Shown: positions 49,988 through 61,757, counted from the first letter of the stretch. The stretch is 64,000 nt of DNA from Rhynchopus sp. YZ270_cl-10 (GCA_964035575.1 OZ037837.1:1550001-1614000), one strand, 5' to 3'. Notes: generated by a model not told the origin, from the sequence alone. A program made the numbers and translations.

Positions 49988-52033
49988 GACCTGTTTTGCA
50001 GATACCCTTCTATCCTTTTTTCATTTTTTTCATTTTTTTTTTTTCATTTTTTTCGTGTGTGACCTGAGGGTGGGGGAGCGTCATTATTTTCAACCTCTCC
50101 CCCATCTTTTCCCCATTTCGCGATTATTATTATTTTTTGCCTCCTCCTCCTCCCTCCTCCCGTCTTTGGAATCAACAGAGTGCGTACGTTAAGGTTCTTC
50201 CTGCATAGAATCTATTTGAAAACTTATTCAGCAAACTCAATAGCTAAGCCACACAAAATGCGTTATTTTTTTTTTTGCCGTTTTGTAACAGTTTTACCTT
50301 TTATGGGTAGTACAGTAGAATAGAAGGTATTTTGAAATACCATTTTTTATGTTTTTTTTTGGAATGTGGCTGTGCACGACGAGGCAGAGAAGCTTCTTTT
50401 TATGCATTGTTTGTGGGTTACCCTATTATTCTGTTCCTCTTTATCCTCCCCAAACACAAAAAAAGGCGAACGAAATGAAAAATATTTGAAAATCAGAAAC
50501 CAAAAAGAGTAGAATTCCAGTCGGAAAGAAAAGAAAAATTCCTCAAACTTTGCTGAAATGCAACTTTTGAGGGTGGATGCATAAAACAACAATAAAAAAA
50601 AAGCTTTTTGGTGTGGCCGAATGGGGAGACATTCAAGGGAGGGTGATTCGCACTTCTTGCGCACTTTTGGGCCTCAAAGAGGTTTCCTCTTCACGGTCAG
50701 GTAGGTGGGAACGTATTGCAGAGTAGTAAAAATATCACCACAGAATATTTTTACACACTTTACGCACAAACAAACCAACTCAGCCACACCATATTTCGTA
50801 GCGTTGAGGGGAGGTTCCCTTGTGTGTGTGCACGAGAGGCACACTCATCTTCCAAGTTTTCTTCCTTCACCGTTCTTTTTCTCCCTTTCTCAGCTCATAT
50901 CTGTTGTCTTTTCAACCCAACTTTTCTTTTTAAATAGATGACTAAAGCAGGAGATGTGTACGCTCATCTTACTTTTTGTTGTTGTACTTTTTTTTTAAAA
51001 ACCCAGCGTGCTCCAGCGCGAAAACGAAAGTGGTAACGATGTGTGTGCACGAGAGGTACATCCATCTTACAAGTGTTCAGTTTTTGTTTTTTTTTTTGTT
51101 TTTTGTTTTTTGCCATTTTGTTCTTCTTCCTCCCTCTGCGAAAGAAACATTCCCTTCTCCCCCAAAAGAAAATAAAGGGTGGTACAATGTGGAGGACATC
51201 CCTGTGGTGTCTACACTCGTCCAACCAATATTAAGACGCAAAAATAGTAAAAAGTGTCATTTTTGCGAACCACTATATTTCAACAACCTATTTTTCGAAA
51301 GAAAGTTAGCCCCCCCTCCCTCCCTCCCTCCCGTTTTGCTTTTTTTTTTATGTAAGAGAAAACTGAATTAGAGTGGGAACGTAGTGAGAGTGCAACGTGC
51401 TTGTTTTTCATAATGTTTTATTCTCTCCTCCTAAAACGAAAACAAGAAAATAAACAAACTCAACAAAGGACATATTTACAGTCTGCTGAGAAAGAGGATA
51501 CGTCTTTAATCTCATACAAAAGAAACGCACCCCCCTTCTTCCTCTCTGACTTCACGTCTACAAAACTACTATTCAAAAATAAACAGAGCACAACAAGAAG
51601 CACTTAAATTCACTTTAAAAAAAAGACAGTGGAGATTGCACAACTGTGACAACACAACCGAGGCAACTACACTACTCCAACTCCAAAACAACAAACATTT
51701 TCAAACACCCGACTAAACACAGTTCACACAACGCGTCCGTTGGTTGTGTTGTACTCAACTTACCTTTCCACATTTTGTTTCACGATTTTGAAAGATGTGT
51801 TCCCCTGAGGTACATCGTCATCTTTCCAAGCATTGCATCCCCATAACATCACGGGTGATGCATGACGGCCTACGCCCTGAACCTTATTTCGGGGCATGCC
51901 GTCGTTTTTATGGAAACCCCTTTTTAACCCCTTCTTCGTACATACAGCTAACATCGAACTAAAATACTTTTTTTCGGCTAAAAAAAAGACAAAAGCTAAA
52001 GCAATACAGAGAAGCAGCCATTTTTTGTTGGAG

Positions 52034-52169
52034 AAAATTCATATTGGAACCGAAACTTTGGGGAACCAGTCCTTTCGGAACCTGAGAACCTGGGAACCGG
52101 GGAACTGGTTCCCTGGAATAAAGGTTCCGAAATGACTGGTTCCCCAAAATTTTGGTTCCATGAATTTTT
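52034..52169. mobile_element. Fold-back element, 136 bp
   Basis: Left arm AAAATTCATATTGGAACC.. to TTTCGGAACCT (52034-52083) pairs with 52121-52169 with few mismatches; GGGAACCGGGGAACTGGTTC forms a second palindrome in the loop. No coding capacity; target repeats not found. Confidence 0.7.
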
Positions 52170-53006
52170 ATTTTCCTTTTTTGGTTTTCAACACTTTTTT
52201 TTCATTAAACCCCTATGCAACCCTTCTCGGCATACTCACCAACGGTTGTGTTGTCTTCCTTCTTTGGTAAGGGTGGATGTATTGTGTGATTTTTTTTTTG
52301 TCTTCGACGCTAATGGCACCCTCGCGAAAACTGTAACAAAAAAGGCGAAGTTTTTTTCTTCTTCTCCAGCACCATTTTACATGTTCGGAGGCCTTTTAGC
52401 GTTAAAGCTTATTTTTTGTTGAAAACTGCATCCACATCCTCTCCATTAGGAAGGCTCGCTACGATTTATCCCCCCACAGGCTGGTCGCCAACTTTTCGGA
52501 AATTGCCCTCAGTCGTAATAACAAAAGAAAACTTCATAAAAACCCCCTTTCAAAAACTCCACCCACCACCCCTTTTACATCAAATATGCGTATTTCTTTT
52601 GATTGCAACGACGTGCACATGTGAGTGTTTTTATTTTTATTTTTTTATTTTCCCAACTTTTGAAAACAGGTGTGATTACCAGTAGACCAGCAGAGGCCCG
52701 TTCGCCTTGATGAAACAGAGGTGATATACGGTCATTGCTGGGTCTTACTACGTTGGAAAAACAAACAAAAAACCAACACCCCGTTAGGCGTGTGAGTACC
52801 TTGTCATGTGAGATTGTTTTTTGTATTTTTTTTTTTTCTATTTGCATTTATTTTTTTGTTCAAAAGGTGACAAAGTATAGCCTTAGGTTTCATCTTTTAA
52901 ACCTTTGTTTGTTTTTTGTTTTCTTTGTTGTATTCCATTTGCGTGCCTTGTGTTCCCCCTCTCTTCAGGTACCCACCCTGCTGTGGTATTAGTTTTATTT
53001 TATTTT

Positions 53007-53180
53007 GATTGCGCACGAGAGGCTCATTCGTCTTTCAAGTTTTTTCTTCTTCTTTTTTTCTTTTGTTTTCAGTTAGAAAGACGCAGTGTTTCGTTAGCAG
53101 AGGCCCGTTCGCCTTGATGAAACAGAGGTGATATACGGCCTATGCTTTGTGCACACGTGTCTTGCTTTTGCAACACCCCC
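53007..53180 (+). repeat. Duplicated 175-bp block, copy 1
   Basis: From TTGATTGCGCACGAGAGGCT to TTGCTTTTGCAACACCC; partner at 53825-54003. The part AGCAGAGGCCCGTTCGCCTT..GATATACGG also occurs alone at 52690-52732. Confidence 0.85.
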
Positions 53181-53824
53181 TCACCCTCCATATTGTCATG
53201 TTGTTATGTTTGTTTTGCCAGCATGCGATCTCCGTGCACCACGTCAATAGAGACGGTGTTTTGCACACAAAGTACATTTTTATTATTATGCTGGGTGGGT
53301 TGCCTTACTTCACTGTCGTGCAACTCGTCGGCCTCGTCGGCCAACTCGTCGCGCTCATTTGAGGTTTTATTGTTTTATTTCTTTTGTTTTAAATGTTGGA
53401 TTAGTGTAACTACCCATATAGACGGTCTTTCACTGTTTTTTTTTTCAAGGTGAACTAAGCACACAAAGCTTACACTCATCTGTGTTACCAACATTTTTTT
53501 TTTTTGTGCATTGCCTGTTCCTGAAAGGGAAGGCGTTTTTGCAGAGTCAAAAGGCCCTCCCTCTTGGGTGTTTTTTTTTTTTTGTATTATTTCGTGCCTT
53601 GTTGTTCCTGTGAAAAAGAAAACCGACGCAGGAGTCTTTTATTGTAAACTGTTTTCTTCTCCGCCAACACACAAAAACACTTGACAGAAAAATCTTTTTC
53701 ACACAAACGCCTTTTTCTGTCTACTCTCTGTTTTTTGTTCATCTTTTTTCAAAAATAAGAGGGATGGCTGCTGTTGTTGAGCCTCACATGCTCACAGTTG
53801 AGGGTTTCTTTTTATTTTATCTTT

Positions 53825-54003
53825 GATTGCGCACGAGAGGCTCATTCGTCTTTCAAGTTGTTTTTTTTCCTCCTCTTTTTTCTTTTGTTTTCAGTTAGAA
53901 AGACGCAGTGTTTCGTTAGCAGAGGCCCGTTCGCCTTGATGAAACAGAGGTGATATACGGCCTATGCTTTGTGCACACGCGTCTTGCTTTTGCAACACCC
54001 TCC
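53825..54003 (+). repeat. Duplicated 175-bp block, copy 2
   Basis: Near-identical to 53007-53180 except in the T-rich stretch. Confidence 0.85.
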
Positions 54004-54257
54004 GCCCCTCCACCCCATGTTGGTATTTTCCTATGAGATCCTGTGCACAAAAAAAAGTTGCACATTGAACACAACCTTTGACTTTTATAGGATGTGATGA
54101 CGATTTTTGTTTTTTGCTTTTTTTTGCGTGCTTGAAAAATGATAGTAGCATGAAGCTCAATTCTGTGATGGGTGTGGGGGTGACGGAATTGCTATTTGTG
54201 ACTTCATCTTTTTGCAAAGGGGTTTTTTAAAAGGAAAGTTTTATGGTGTTTTGGAAG

Positions 54258-54439
54258 TGGGTCAAAGACCTGACGACAGAACCCAGTGACAAGTGACAAG
54301 TGAATGTAGGTAAACTTAAAAGTAGGTAAAATGACAAGTGAGTCACTTGTCGTTTCACTTGTAAACTTTGTCATACTTATTACATGTGGTTCACTTGTCA
54401 CTTGTCACTGGGTCCCGTCGTGCTGTCAGTATCGACCCC
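54258..54439. mobile_element. Fold-back element, about 180 bp
   Basis: A perfect 24-bp inverted repeat, ACCCAGTGACAAGTGACAAG.. at 54281-54304 and its complement at 54390-54413, with weaker outer pairing from GGGTC to GACCC. The centre holds a further palindrome (TGACAAGTGAGTCACTTGTC). Confidence 0.75.
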
Positions 54440-54475
54440 ACAGAGCACCATTTTATGTTTCTTTTGTTTCATTGT

Positions 54476-54592
54476 AGGGTACGGTACACCATACTTGGAA
54501 CACCCCCGAATTTTTTTGGGGCATTTTCCTCAGGAATTTGCTAATCCCCGGAATTTTTCTGGTGTGTTCCAAGCATGCTGTACATCACCCTT
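54476..54592. mobile_element. Fold-back element, about 117 bp
   Basis: AGGGTACGGTACACCATACT..TGGAACAC at the left pairs with GTGTGTTCCAAGCATGCTGT..CACCCT at the right; arms of about 43 bases with few mismatches. No coding capacity. Confidence 0.7.
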
Positions 54593-55840
54593 ACTTTCCC
54601 TTTTTTTATCTAAAAAATACAGCCAATTTATTGAAATGCTTTTGTGTCATATTCGACAAAAGATGTGCGTATTGGTTCCCTTTGACTCCCTATTCCCTAT
54701 ATTTCCTTTGTTTTTTTTTTGAAAAATTGAAAACGTGCAGACTCGCTTTTTTCTCGTGTGAGCTCCACGTTTTTGATGTGTGTACAAGAGAGGCACACTC
54801 ATATTTCAATTTTCCTTTTCTTGGCCAGCTTCGATTTTTTCCCCCCCAGTGTGGATGCATCAATGCAAAACAAGAACGATCACAAAGAAGGAGACACAAG
54901 GCATACTTTTCCCGAGAACAGAAAAGAAAAAGGTCTGGAAAAAGTCGTAACTTTTCATATTTCCGATAAGTCCACCAGGCTTCCCTATGGGGAATCATGC
55001 TGATCACTGCTTGTCTAAAACCTACAAAAATATATTTTCCTATTTTTTTTGTACCCCCCTCTTGCAGTAAGGTCTATTCAATACAACAGAAACAACACAG
55101 AAAAAAAAAGGCTTCGATGCCTATTTGTGATGTAGTGCATTTTGTATTGTGTCTTTGTCTGGCTTTCTCCCTCTTCTCCCTTCCTTCCCTACAGGACGGT
55201 GAAGTAAATGTCTTGTGGTTTTTCTTTGTGGTTTCGCCGTTGGCTTACAACAGTGAAACCACAAAGTGAAACTACAAGTCAGGTTATATACTTCACTGTT
55301 CGTTCTGTAGTAGTGGGTAGGGCAGGGCAGGGAGGGTCTCGTTAAAATTGACAACGAAAGAAAAAAGAATGTATACACGCCAACACACTGCATCTTCCCT
55401 GAGCCTCCCCAGCCACCCCCATCCCCTCCACACAAACAACTCTCCCCAGCCAAAGAAAAGAAGAAAAAAGAGGTGCTCCAAGGAACAACAAAAACTCTCT
55501 CCCCTCTTTTTCTCCTTTTTCCCCTCTTCCTTTCTTCAGGAAGAGAAATCCGCTTGTTCTCGTCATGCTGTTTTGCACTTTGCGTCGCTTTACTCCAGAA
55601 CTCTGTTCTGTATCTTATCGCTGCGACGTAGTATGTTCTTTGCGAAATGATGAGTGTCATGTGCAGGCTTATGCCTCAACTCTGTGTTACATTCATGGAA
55701 CGAAGAGTGTTGCCGCGCTACCGAAATGCTTTTTCCTGCTTGCTGTTCAGAACCACGTAAAAGACTTCTACCAACATTACACACACACCCAACCCCTTCC
55801 AGACACCCCTGCACCCCCCCACCTCTTCGAAACACACAAT

Positions 55841-57455
55841 ATGGGGTGTGACACGCAGCCCACCGCACCACAGATGCTCAGCTGTGAGAACTGCGACGAG
55901 CCTGCACAGCTGCAGTGTGGGATCTGCACGGAGCTGTTCTTCTGCGACAAGACTGCGTGCTACGATGCTTGCCACCCAAGGCCACGTGACCGTGAGACAC
56001 ATCGCGCTTCTGTGACTCCGTACGGGACGTCGTCGAAGTGTGCACAGCACCCAGGACAAGAGCTGTGCGTCGTCTGTGAAGACCCTGCGTGTGGAGACGC
56101 ATTGATCTGCATGCGCTGTGCGTACTTCGGACATACGGGACACAAGACAGTTGACATCACGGACTACATGAAACGCCATCGTGACACCCTCTGCTCACAC
56201 GTGGCAGACCTGACAGCACAGCGGACTGCTGCAGAGGAGAAGTGCCGTGTGCTTGAGGCACTCCCACCCACGGAGGACAGGTAAAGACCTTCTCCTGCAG
56301 ACACGCGTCGGGCACCTCGTGACGCGTGAGGATGTGTCGCGCAGCGAAGTCGTGTGTGAGGAGGAGGTGGCACGGAGCTTCCTCACACAGGCACTCAGTC
56401 GTGAAGGGGAGGTGTGTGCGCTGAAGACGTTTGTTGCGAAGGTAGGACACATGATTGCTGAGTGTGAGGCGGTGTGCCAGCTTGGGGACGACCAGGTGCT
56501 GCGTGCGGTCACAGAGTCGCAGGCCGTTGTGCGGAGCATCAACAGCATGGCAGCGAGTGGAGACCGCCACCGCCTTGTGGGTTCTGCAGACCCACACGCA
56601 ACGTTTTCCCTGAAGCTGCCTGTTGCTGTTTTGAACGTGCACGACGCCCTTGCCCAGATGTTTGCGCTTGTTGTGCCTGTCTTTGTGCAGGGTTTGGATG
56701 GAGTGGAACACGAGATTGAGGTGAGTGTGGATGACACGGGCAGGGACTTGCGTCGGAAGGTGGCGTCTGCAGTGGGGTTGCGTGAAGGCTGCTTCGACAT
56801 GACTTTCAGAGATGAAGTGATTGCAGAAGGAGAGGACGTGGTGCAGCTGAGGGGTCACAGGGTTGTTGTGACGCAGACCAACACACAGAGGAAGGAGGCT
56901 GCCATTGCAGCACTTCGTGCGTTGGGTGAGACAACACTTACATCACAAAGGTTGAAGCAGGTGACTGATCAACGCAGTGATCCGAAGGTGGCTTGCTTGC
57001 TGCTGCAGGCACAAGTTGCGACTGTGATTCCAGAAAACTTCTTCTCGACATCTGCAGTGACGTGCATTGATCTCAGTCATGCGTCTGCTGTGACTGTGAT
57101 TCGGGACAGATTTCTTTATGGCTGCACTTCATTAACGACAGTTGATCTGAGTGGGCTGGAAGCTGTCACCTCGATTGAGGACTGGTTTCTCTGCGGGTGC
57201 ACATCATTGTCGACAGTTGATTTGAGCGGACTGCAAGCCGTCACCTCCATTGGACACTCGTTCCTCGGCGACTGCACTTCGTTGTCGACGGTTAACCTAA
57301 GTGGATTGCGAGGTGTCACCACGATCGCCACTGCTGGCTTGTTTGATGATGGTGAAGACTTCATCTCCGGGTGCCCAGCGTTGAACACTTTGCATGGAAA
57401 GGACCAGTGCAGCAGTGTTGTATTCAGTAGTCTGCCCGAACATTTACGCCTTTGA
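55841..57455 (+). pseudogene. TRIM-like gene, copy 4, with a frame break
   Basis: Residues 1-147 (MGCDTQPTAPQMLSCENCDE..) cover both zinc fingers and the start of the coiled coil. At ALPPTEDR two bases are missing relative to copies 1-3 (GACAGGTAAAGA for GACAGGTACAAAGA), giving a stop at 56282-56284. The rest, Ubl and about five LRRs to LPEHLRL at 57455, stays open in another frame. It lacks the NLS segment. The C-terminus matches copy 1 (LPKHLRC). The same break occurs in copy 5. Either a pseudogene or a split gene making a zinc-finger-only protein. Confidence 0.85.
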
Positions 57456-57536
57456 CAAGCAAGAAGCCGTTCACTTGCAGTTGTTGTTGTGCATCTTTTT
57501 CCTTGCGGGGACGTGTCTCCTGTGTAGCTTTATGAA

Positions 57537-57741
57537 CACTTTACACTTTACACTTTACACTTTACACTTTACACTTTACACTTTACACTTTACACTTTAC
57601 ACTTTACACTTTACACTTTACACTTTACACTTTACACTTTACACTTTACACTTTACACTTTACACTTTACACTTTACACTTTACACTTTACACTTTACAC
57701 TTTACACTTTACACTTTACACTTTACACTTTACACTTTACT
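57537..57741 (+). repeat. Heptamer minisatellite (ACTTTAC), about 29 units
   Basis: An uninterrupted run of ACTTTAC without visible variants, 40 bp after the shared 3' end of the TRIM-like gene. Its purity implies recent expansion. It gives open frames in several phases, which explains a spurious FTLYTLH repeat frame. Confidence 0.97.
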
Positions 57742-58374
57742 TGTTTTTGTTCCGTTAGCCATCCATGTAAGCGAAATGTTTTGGAGCGAAAATATATTTC
57801 AAAAGAATGCGCATAAATAATTTGGCAGGTGCGAAGTAATTGTTTTTCTCTCCCTAGGCTAGCTGCAAGCGTAGGCCGCCCAGACCACCCAGAAGTAATG
57901 ACATGAAATGAAAATATTACGAAATGAGCAAATAATACCCAGATGCAAATAATAAGTGAGACTCTGCTTTAACAAAGAAAGAACGTTCTGTAACCTGCAA
58001 CTGGTAAATTGGTTGAAATCAATGAAATCTGCGAAGTATTTAAAAGTTGTTTTTAAGAGTTGCGGACGACCTGCGTTTGTACCTTTCTGCAGTACACAGG
58101 CTTCGACCCGACATTGAGTACAGATCCTGACCCAGCTGGTGTAAAGTCCCCTGAGCCTCCCCAGCCACCCCCATCCCCCACCCTCAACAACTCTCCCCAG
58201 CCAAAGAAAAGAAGAAAAAAGGTGCTCCAAGGAACAACAGAAACTCTCTCCCCTCTTTTTCTCCTTTTTCCCCTCTTCCTTTCTTCAGGAAGAGAAATCC
58301 GCTTGTTCTCCACGGCATCCATAAGCCCTGACTAAGGGATATGAGCTCCACCTCTTAATTTTTTAAGCCCTTAA

Positions 58375-60097
58375 CCCTTTAAGGACCAGAGGGGACATAT
58401 ATGTCCACGCAACCACCTAAATTGGCTTCCACTAGGACTTTTTGAAGATTTTTTTTTTTAATGAGAAGATTTTGTGCGAAATCTTTCAAAAGACGCAAGA
58501 TTCGATTTTTTTTGACGCTCTCATCCCCTCTCATCCACACCCGGCATTATCACATAATAGGGTATTTTGGGTCATTTTTTGGGAATAATGTACCATTCTG
58601 ACGCGCTTGAGTCATCAGAGGATTCAAACTTTGGTGTGCAGGGAACCATTTTGTACGGTCTTCAGAACGAAACTAAAATAATGGAAAATACCCGCGACTG
58701 GGCAAAGTAACACGCGTAGTTGCAGTTCCTGACCCTGAACTGGATGTGCCTCTTCTCCGTGTATTTATTGCATTTTGTCTTTTGAGGAACATTGTACAGA
58801 ATGGTTATTTCCCTCCCTCCCGCCAAAGCCCGAGGGACCCTTGAGGGAGGTCAGGGCTCCCCGAGGGCCGAAGGCCCGAGGGAAGCCCTGACCTCCCGAA
58901 AGGAGTCCCGAGGGCCAAGGGAGGGTGGGATGTAACTTTGTGCCCCGATCCGTGGCTTTTTGTGCCCGACTGTCGTTTTTCACTTTTTGCCTGTAAAAAC
59001 CCTGTATAAGGGGTGCAGCATGGGGGCACATGTGCACCACCTGGTGCCCCACACATGGCTCTTGCACGCCAAATTGCCCTCAAATTGCCCGGAATGCCAC
59101 GCATGGGGAAATCTAGACCGTTTTTGGACCGATTTTCGCGACCAAAAATTTTTTTTTCGGAGGGTCCCTTCGAAATTTCGGCGGGAGGGTACGGAAAGCC
59201 ACAGGGAGGGGTACAAAATCTATATCAACACGGTCAAGGTACAGAGACACTGGCAGGAGGGTGTTGGTCGACAACTTCTTCTTGCTTGGGAAACAGGCGT
59301 CTGAAAACAGATTACATGTGCGTGGGATGCGGCGTTCACCTTTGTTCAGCACCATGCCAAGTTGGCCAAAAGTACCAAAAGCCCCAACTTTTGTACTGTC
59401 CAACCTCTGTACAATTACGGTATATGTAGTTGGTTGGTACCTTCTCTCCATGCAGTGAGACATTATCTACTAGGACTTTTTGATCGATTTTTTTTTCTTT
59501 TGTACGAGTATGCAATACGTCTGGAAATGAAAGACGCGTTCTTCGGTTGCCATGAGTCTTACCGTTTCCCCTTCCCCCCTTTTGTGCTCCACCTCTCCCC
59601 CGTACTTCAGGACGCGGGTTTTTCGGGGTTTTCGGGACTTTTGGGGTTTGAAAAAAAAAAAAAAAAAAAAGAAGTGCGGACGGTTTTCACAAAGGGCATT
59701 TCAATACCACCAAAAGTGCTGTGTGCTTTTCCTGAAGTACGGACGAGGATGCGATCAACAAACAACAAACAACGAATAAATAAAGAAGGGGGGAGTATTT
59801 CATTTTGAAAGATTTTGAACCGATCTTTCAAATAAAGCCATTTTCGAAAACCGAAAAAACAGGTGCGCAGCCGGAATAATTTTTTTCTTCAAAATTTTCA
59901 GAAAAAAATATCAGCTCTCCTCAATTTTCCATTTTCCATTTTTCTCATTTTATTTCGATTTCTGCTCCATTTGAAAGATCTGCTCAAAATCTTTCAATTG
60001 CGGCCAGGTACGATCAAAAATATGCATCGGATCACATTTTACCTACGGGAGAGAAGATCCTAGCAAATCGAAAAAATCGGTCGTGGTCCATAAAGGG
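58375..60097. mobile_element. piggyBac-like non-autonomous element, 1,723 bp
   Basis: Flanked by TTAA at 58371-58374 and 60098-60101. Ends CCCTTTAAGGACCA and TGGTCCATAAAGGG are 14-bp inverted repeats with one mismatch; subterminal AAATCTTTCAA-type sequences pair again (near 58465 and 59990). TTAA target plus CCC ends is the piggyBac signature. No DDD transposase frame is visible. The interior includes a copy of the GAAGTACGGACGAGGAT repeat near 59733. Confidence 0.82.
58844..58897. repeat. G/C-rich hairpin inside the piggyBac-like element
   Basis: GGGAGGTCAGGGCTCCCCGA and GGCC at the left pair with GGCCCGAGGG and GCCCTGACCTCCC at the right, around CGAA. Function unknown. Confidence 0.75.
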
Positions 60098-60883
60098 TTA
60101 ATTTTGGGATCAGCTAAAATTAAGGGCTTAATTTAAGGGCTTAGTTTCTTACTAAGAGCTTACTAAGGGATTAGTAAGAAATTAAGGGCTTAATTTAAGG
60201 GCTTACAAAGAGCTTACCAAGAGTGTACTTACCCTCGGCATACTGTGCGGGCGAGTAGAAAAAACTCGCCCATTTTTGGAGGGCGAGTTTTTTTTGGTAG
60301 GGATTTTACCTTGGGAAAAGTGCACCCCAGCGGATGTGGACCGAGGTGATTTTTGGATGTTTAGAAGGATTTTTTTCCGATGGAGAATTTTTTCGGTAAG
60401 TGTTGCATTTTGTCCCCACACCCTGACGATCGGGTGACGGTATTTTAGGTGATTTTTCACAATTATCGTATTTAGCCGCGCTACCGAAATGATTTTTCCT
60501 GCTTGCTGTTCAGCACCGCATAAAAGACACACGCGGCAGGCCCAGTCAGGGAAGTACACGGCGAACACTTCCTCCATGCACTCCAGATCGAACTCGCCCC
60601 ACCAACGAAGGGCAGGAGGCTTGGGCAACTCGTCCTGCAAAAGTATGCCTGCAGCTATCCGCCTTCTGGTGGAAGAGTTGCATCTCCTTCACTCATAATG
60701 CCCCCAGCAAAGTTAGGCACATATTTTGCCCTTCCCATCCCACCACATGGGAAAGAGAGGAGCGTCCGCCAGCTCAATCTCTTCCCCATATCATAAATGC
60801 TGTCCTCTGTTTCCATCCCATAAACATACACCCAACCCCTTCCAGTCACCCCTGCACCCTCCCGCCTCTTCGAAACACACAAC

Positions 60884-61757
60884 ATGGGGTGTGACACGCA
60901 GCCCACTGCACCACAGATGCTCAGCTGTGAGAACTGTGACGAGCCTGCACAGCTGCAGTGTGGCATCTGCACGGAGCTGTTCTTCTGCGACAAGACTGCG
61001 TGCTACGATGCTTGCCACCCAAGGCCACGTGACCAGGAGGCACATCGCGCTTCTGTGACTCCTTGCGGGACGTCGTCGAAGTGTGCACAGCACCCAGGAC
61101 AAGAGCTGTGCGTCGTCTGTGAAGACCCTGCGTGTGGAGACGCGTTGATCTGCATGCGCTGTGCTTACTTCGGACATACGGGACACAAGACAGTTGACAT
61201 CACGGACTACATGAAACGCCAGCGTGACACCCTCTGCTCACACGTGGAAGACCTGACAGCACAACGGACTGCTGCAGAGGAGAAGTGCCGTGTGCTTGAG
61301 GCACTCCCACGCACGGAGGACAGGTAAAGACCTTCTCCTGCAGACACACATCGGGCACCTCGTGATGCGTGAGGATGTGTCGCGCAGCGAAGTCGTGTGT
61401 GAGGAGGAGGTGGCACGGAGCTTCCTCACACAGGCACTCAGTCGTGAAGGGGAGGTGTGTGCGCTGAAGACGTTTGTTGCGAAGGTAGGACACATGATTG
61501 CTGAGTGTGAGACGGTGTGCCAGCTTGGGGACGACCAGGTGCTGCGTGCGGTCACAGAGTCGCAGGCCGTTGTGCGGAGCATCAACAGCATGGCAGCGAG
61601 TGGAGACCGCCACCGCCTTGTGGGTTCTGCAGACCCACACGCAACGTTTTCCCTGAAGCTGCCTGTTGCTGTTTTGAACGTGCACGACGCCCTTGCCCAG
61701 ATGTTTGCGCTTGTTGTGCCTGTCTTTGTGCAGGGTTTGGATGGAGTGGAACACGAG
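60884..61757 (+). pseudogene. TRIM-like gene, copy 5, frame-broken and 3' truncated
   Basis: The first 147 residues (MGCDTQPTAPQMLSCENCDE..) match copy 4, with the same two-base loss and stop at 61325-61327. The reading continues in the other frame to LDGVEHE, then homology ends at the start of the Ubl near 61757 and unrelated sequence follows. No LRRs remain. It derives from the same ancestor as copy 4, already broken before duplication. Confidence 0.87.

Larger units (their letters stand above)
48583..55840. other. Gene-free belt rich in fold-back elements
   Basis: More than 7 kb without a credible gene. T runs and low-complexity DNA alternate with inverted-repeat elements (49826-49987, 52034-52169, 54258-54439, 54476-54592), a duplicated 175-bp block (53007-53180; 53825-54003) and dispersed copies of a GCACGAGAGGC motif. 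A 5' flank of the TRIM-like copy at 55841 begins near 55760. Confidence 0.6.
57456..60883. other. Spacer between TRIM-like copies 4 and 5
   Basis: Holds a heptamer array, a piggyBac-like element and a short hairpin. 55380-55560 and 58140-58305 share a near-identical block (CTCAACAACTCTCCCCAGCC, CTTTCTTCAGGAAGAGAAAT). 60475-60530 matches the copy-4 flank near 55720-55755 (TTTTTCCTGCTTGCTGTTCA). No other gene seen. Confidence 0.6.

Noticed and set aside
57394-57816. Frame encoding a FTLYTLH repeat protein
   Set aside because: It is only the heptamer array read through from the end of the TRIM-like gene in another phase.
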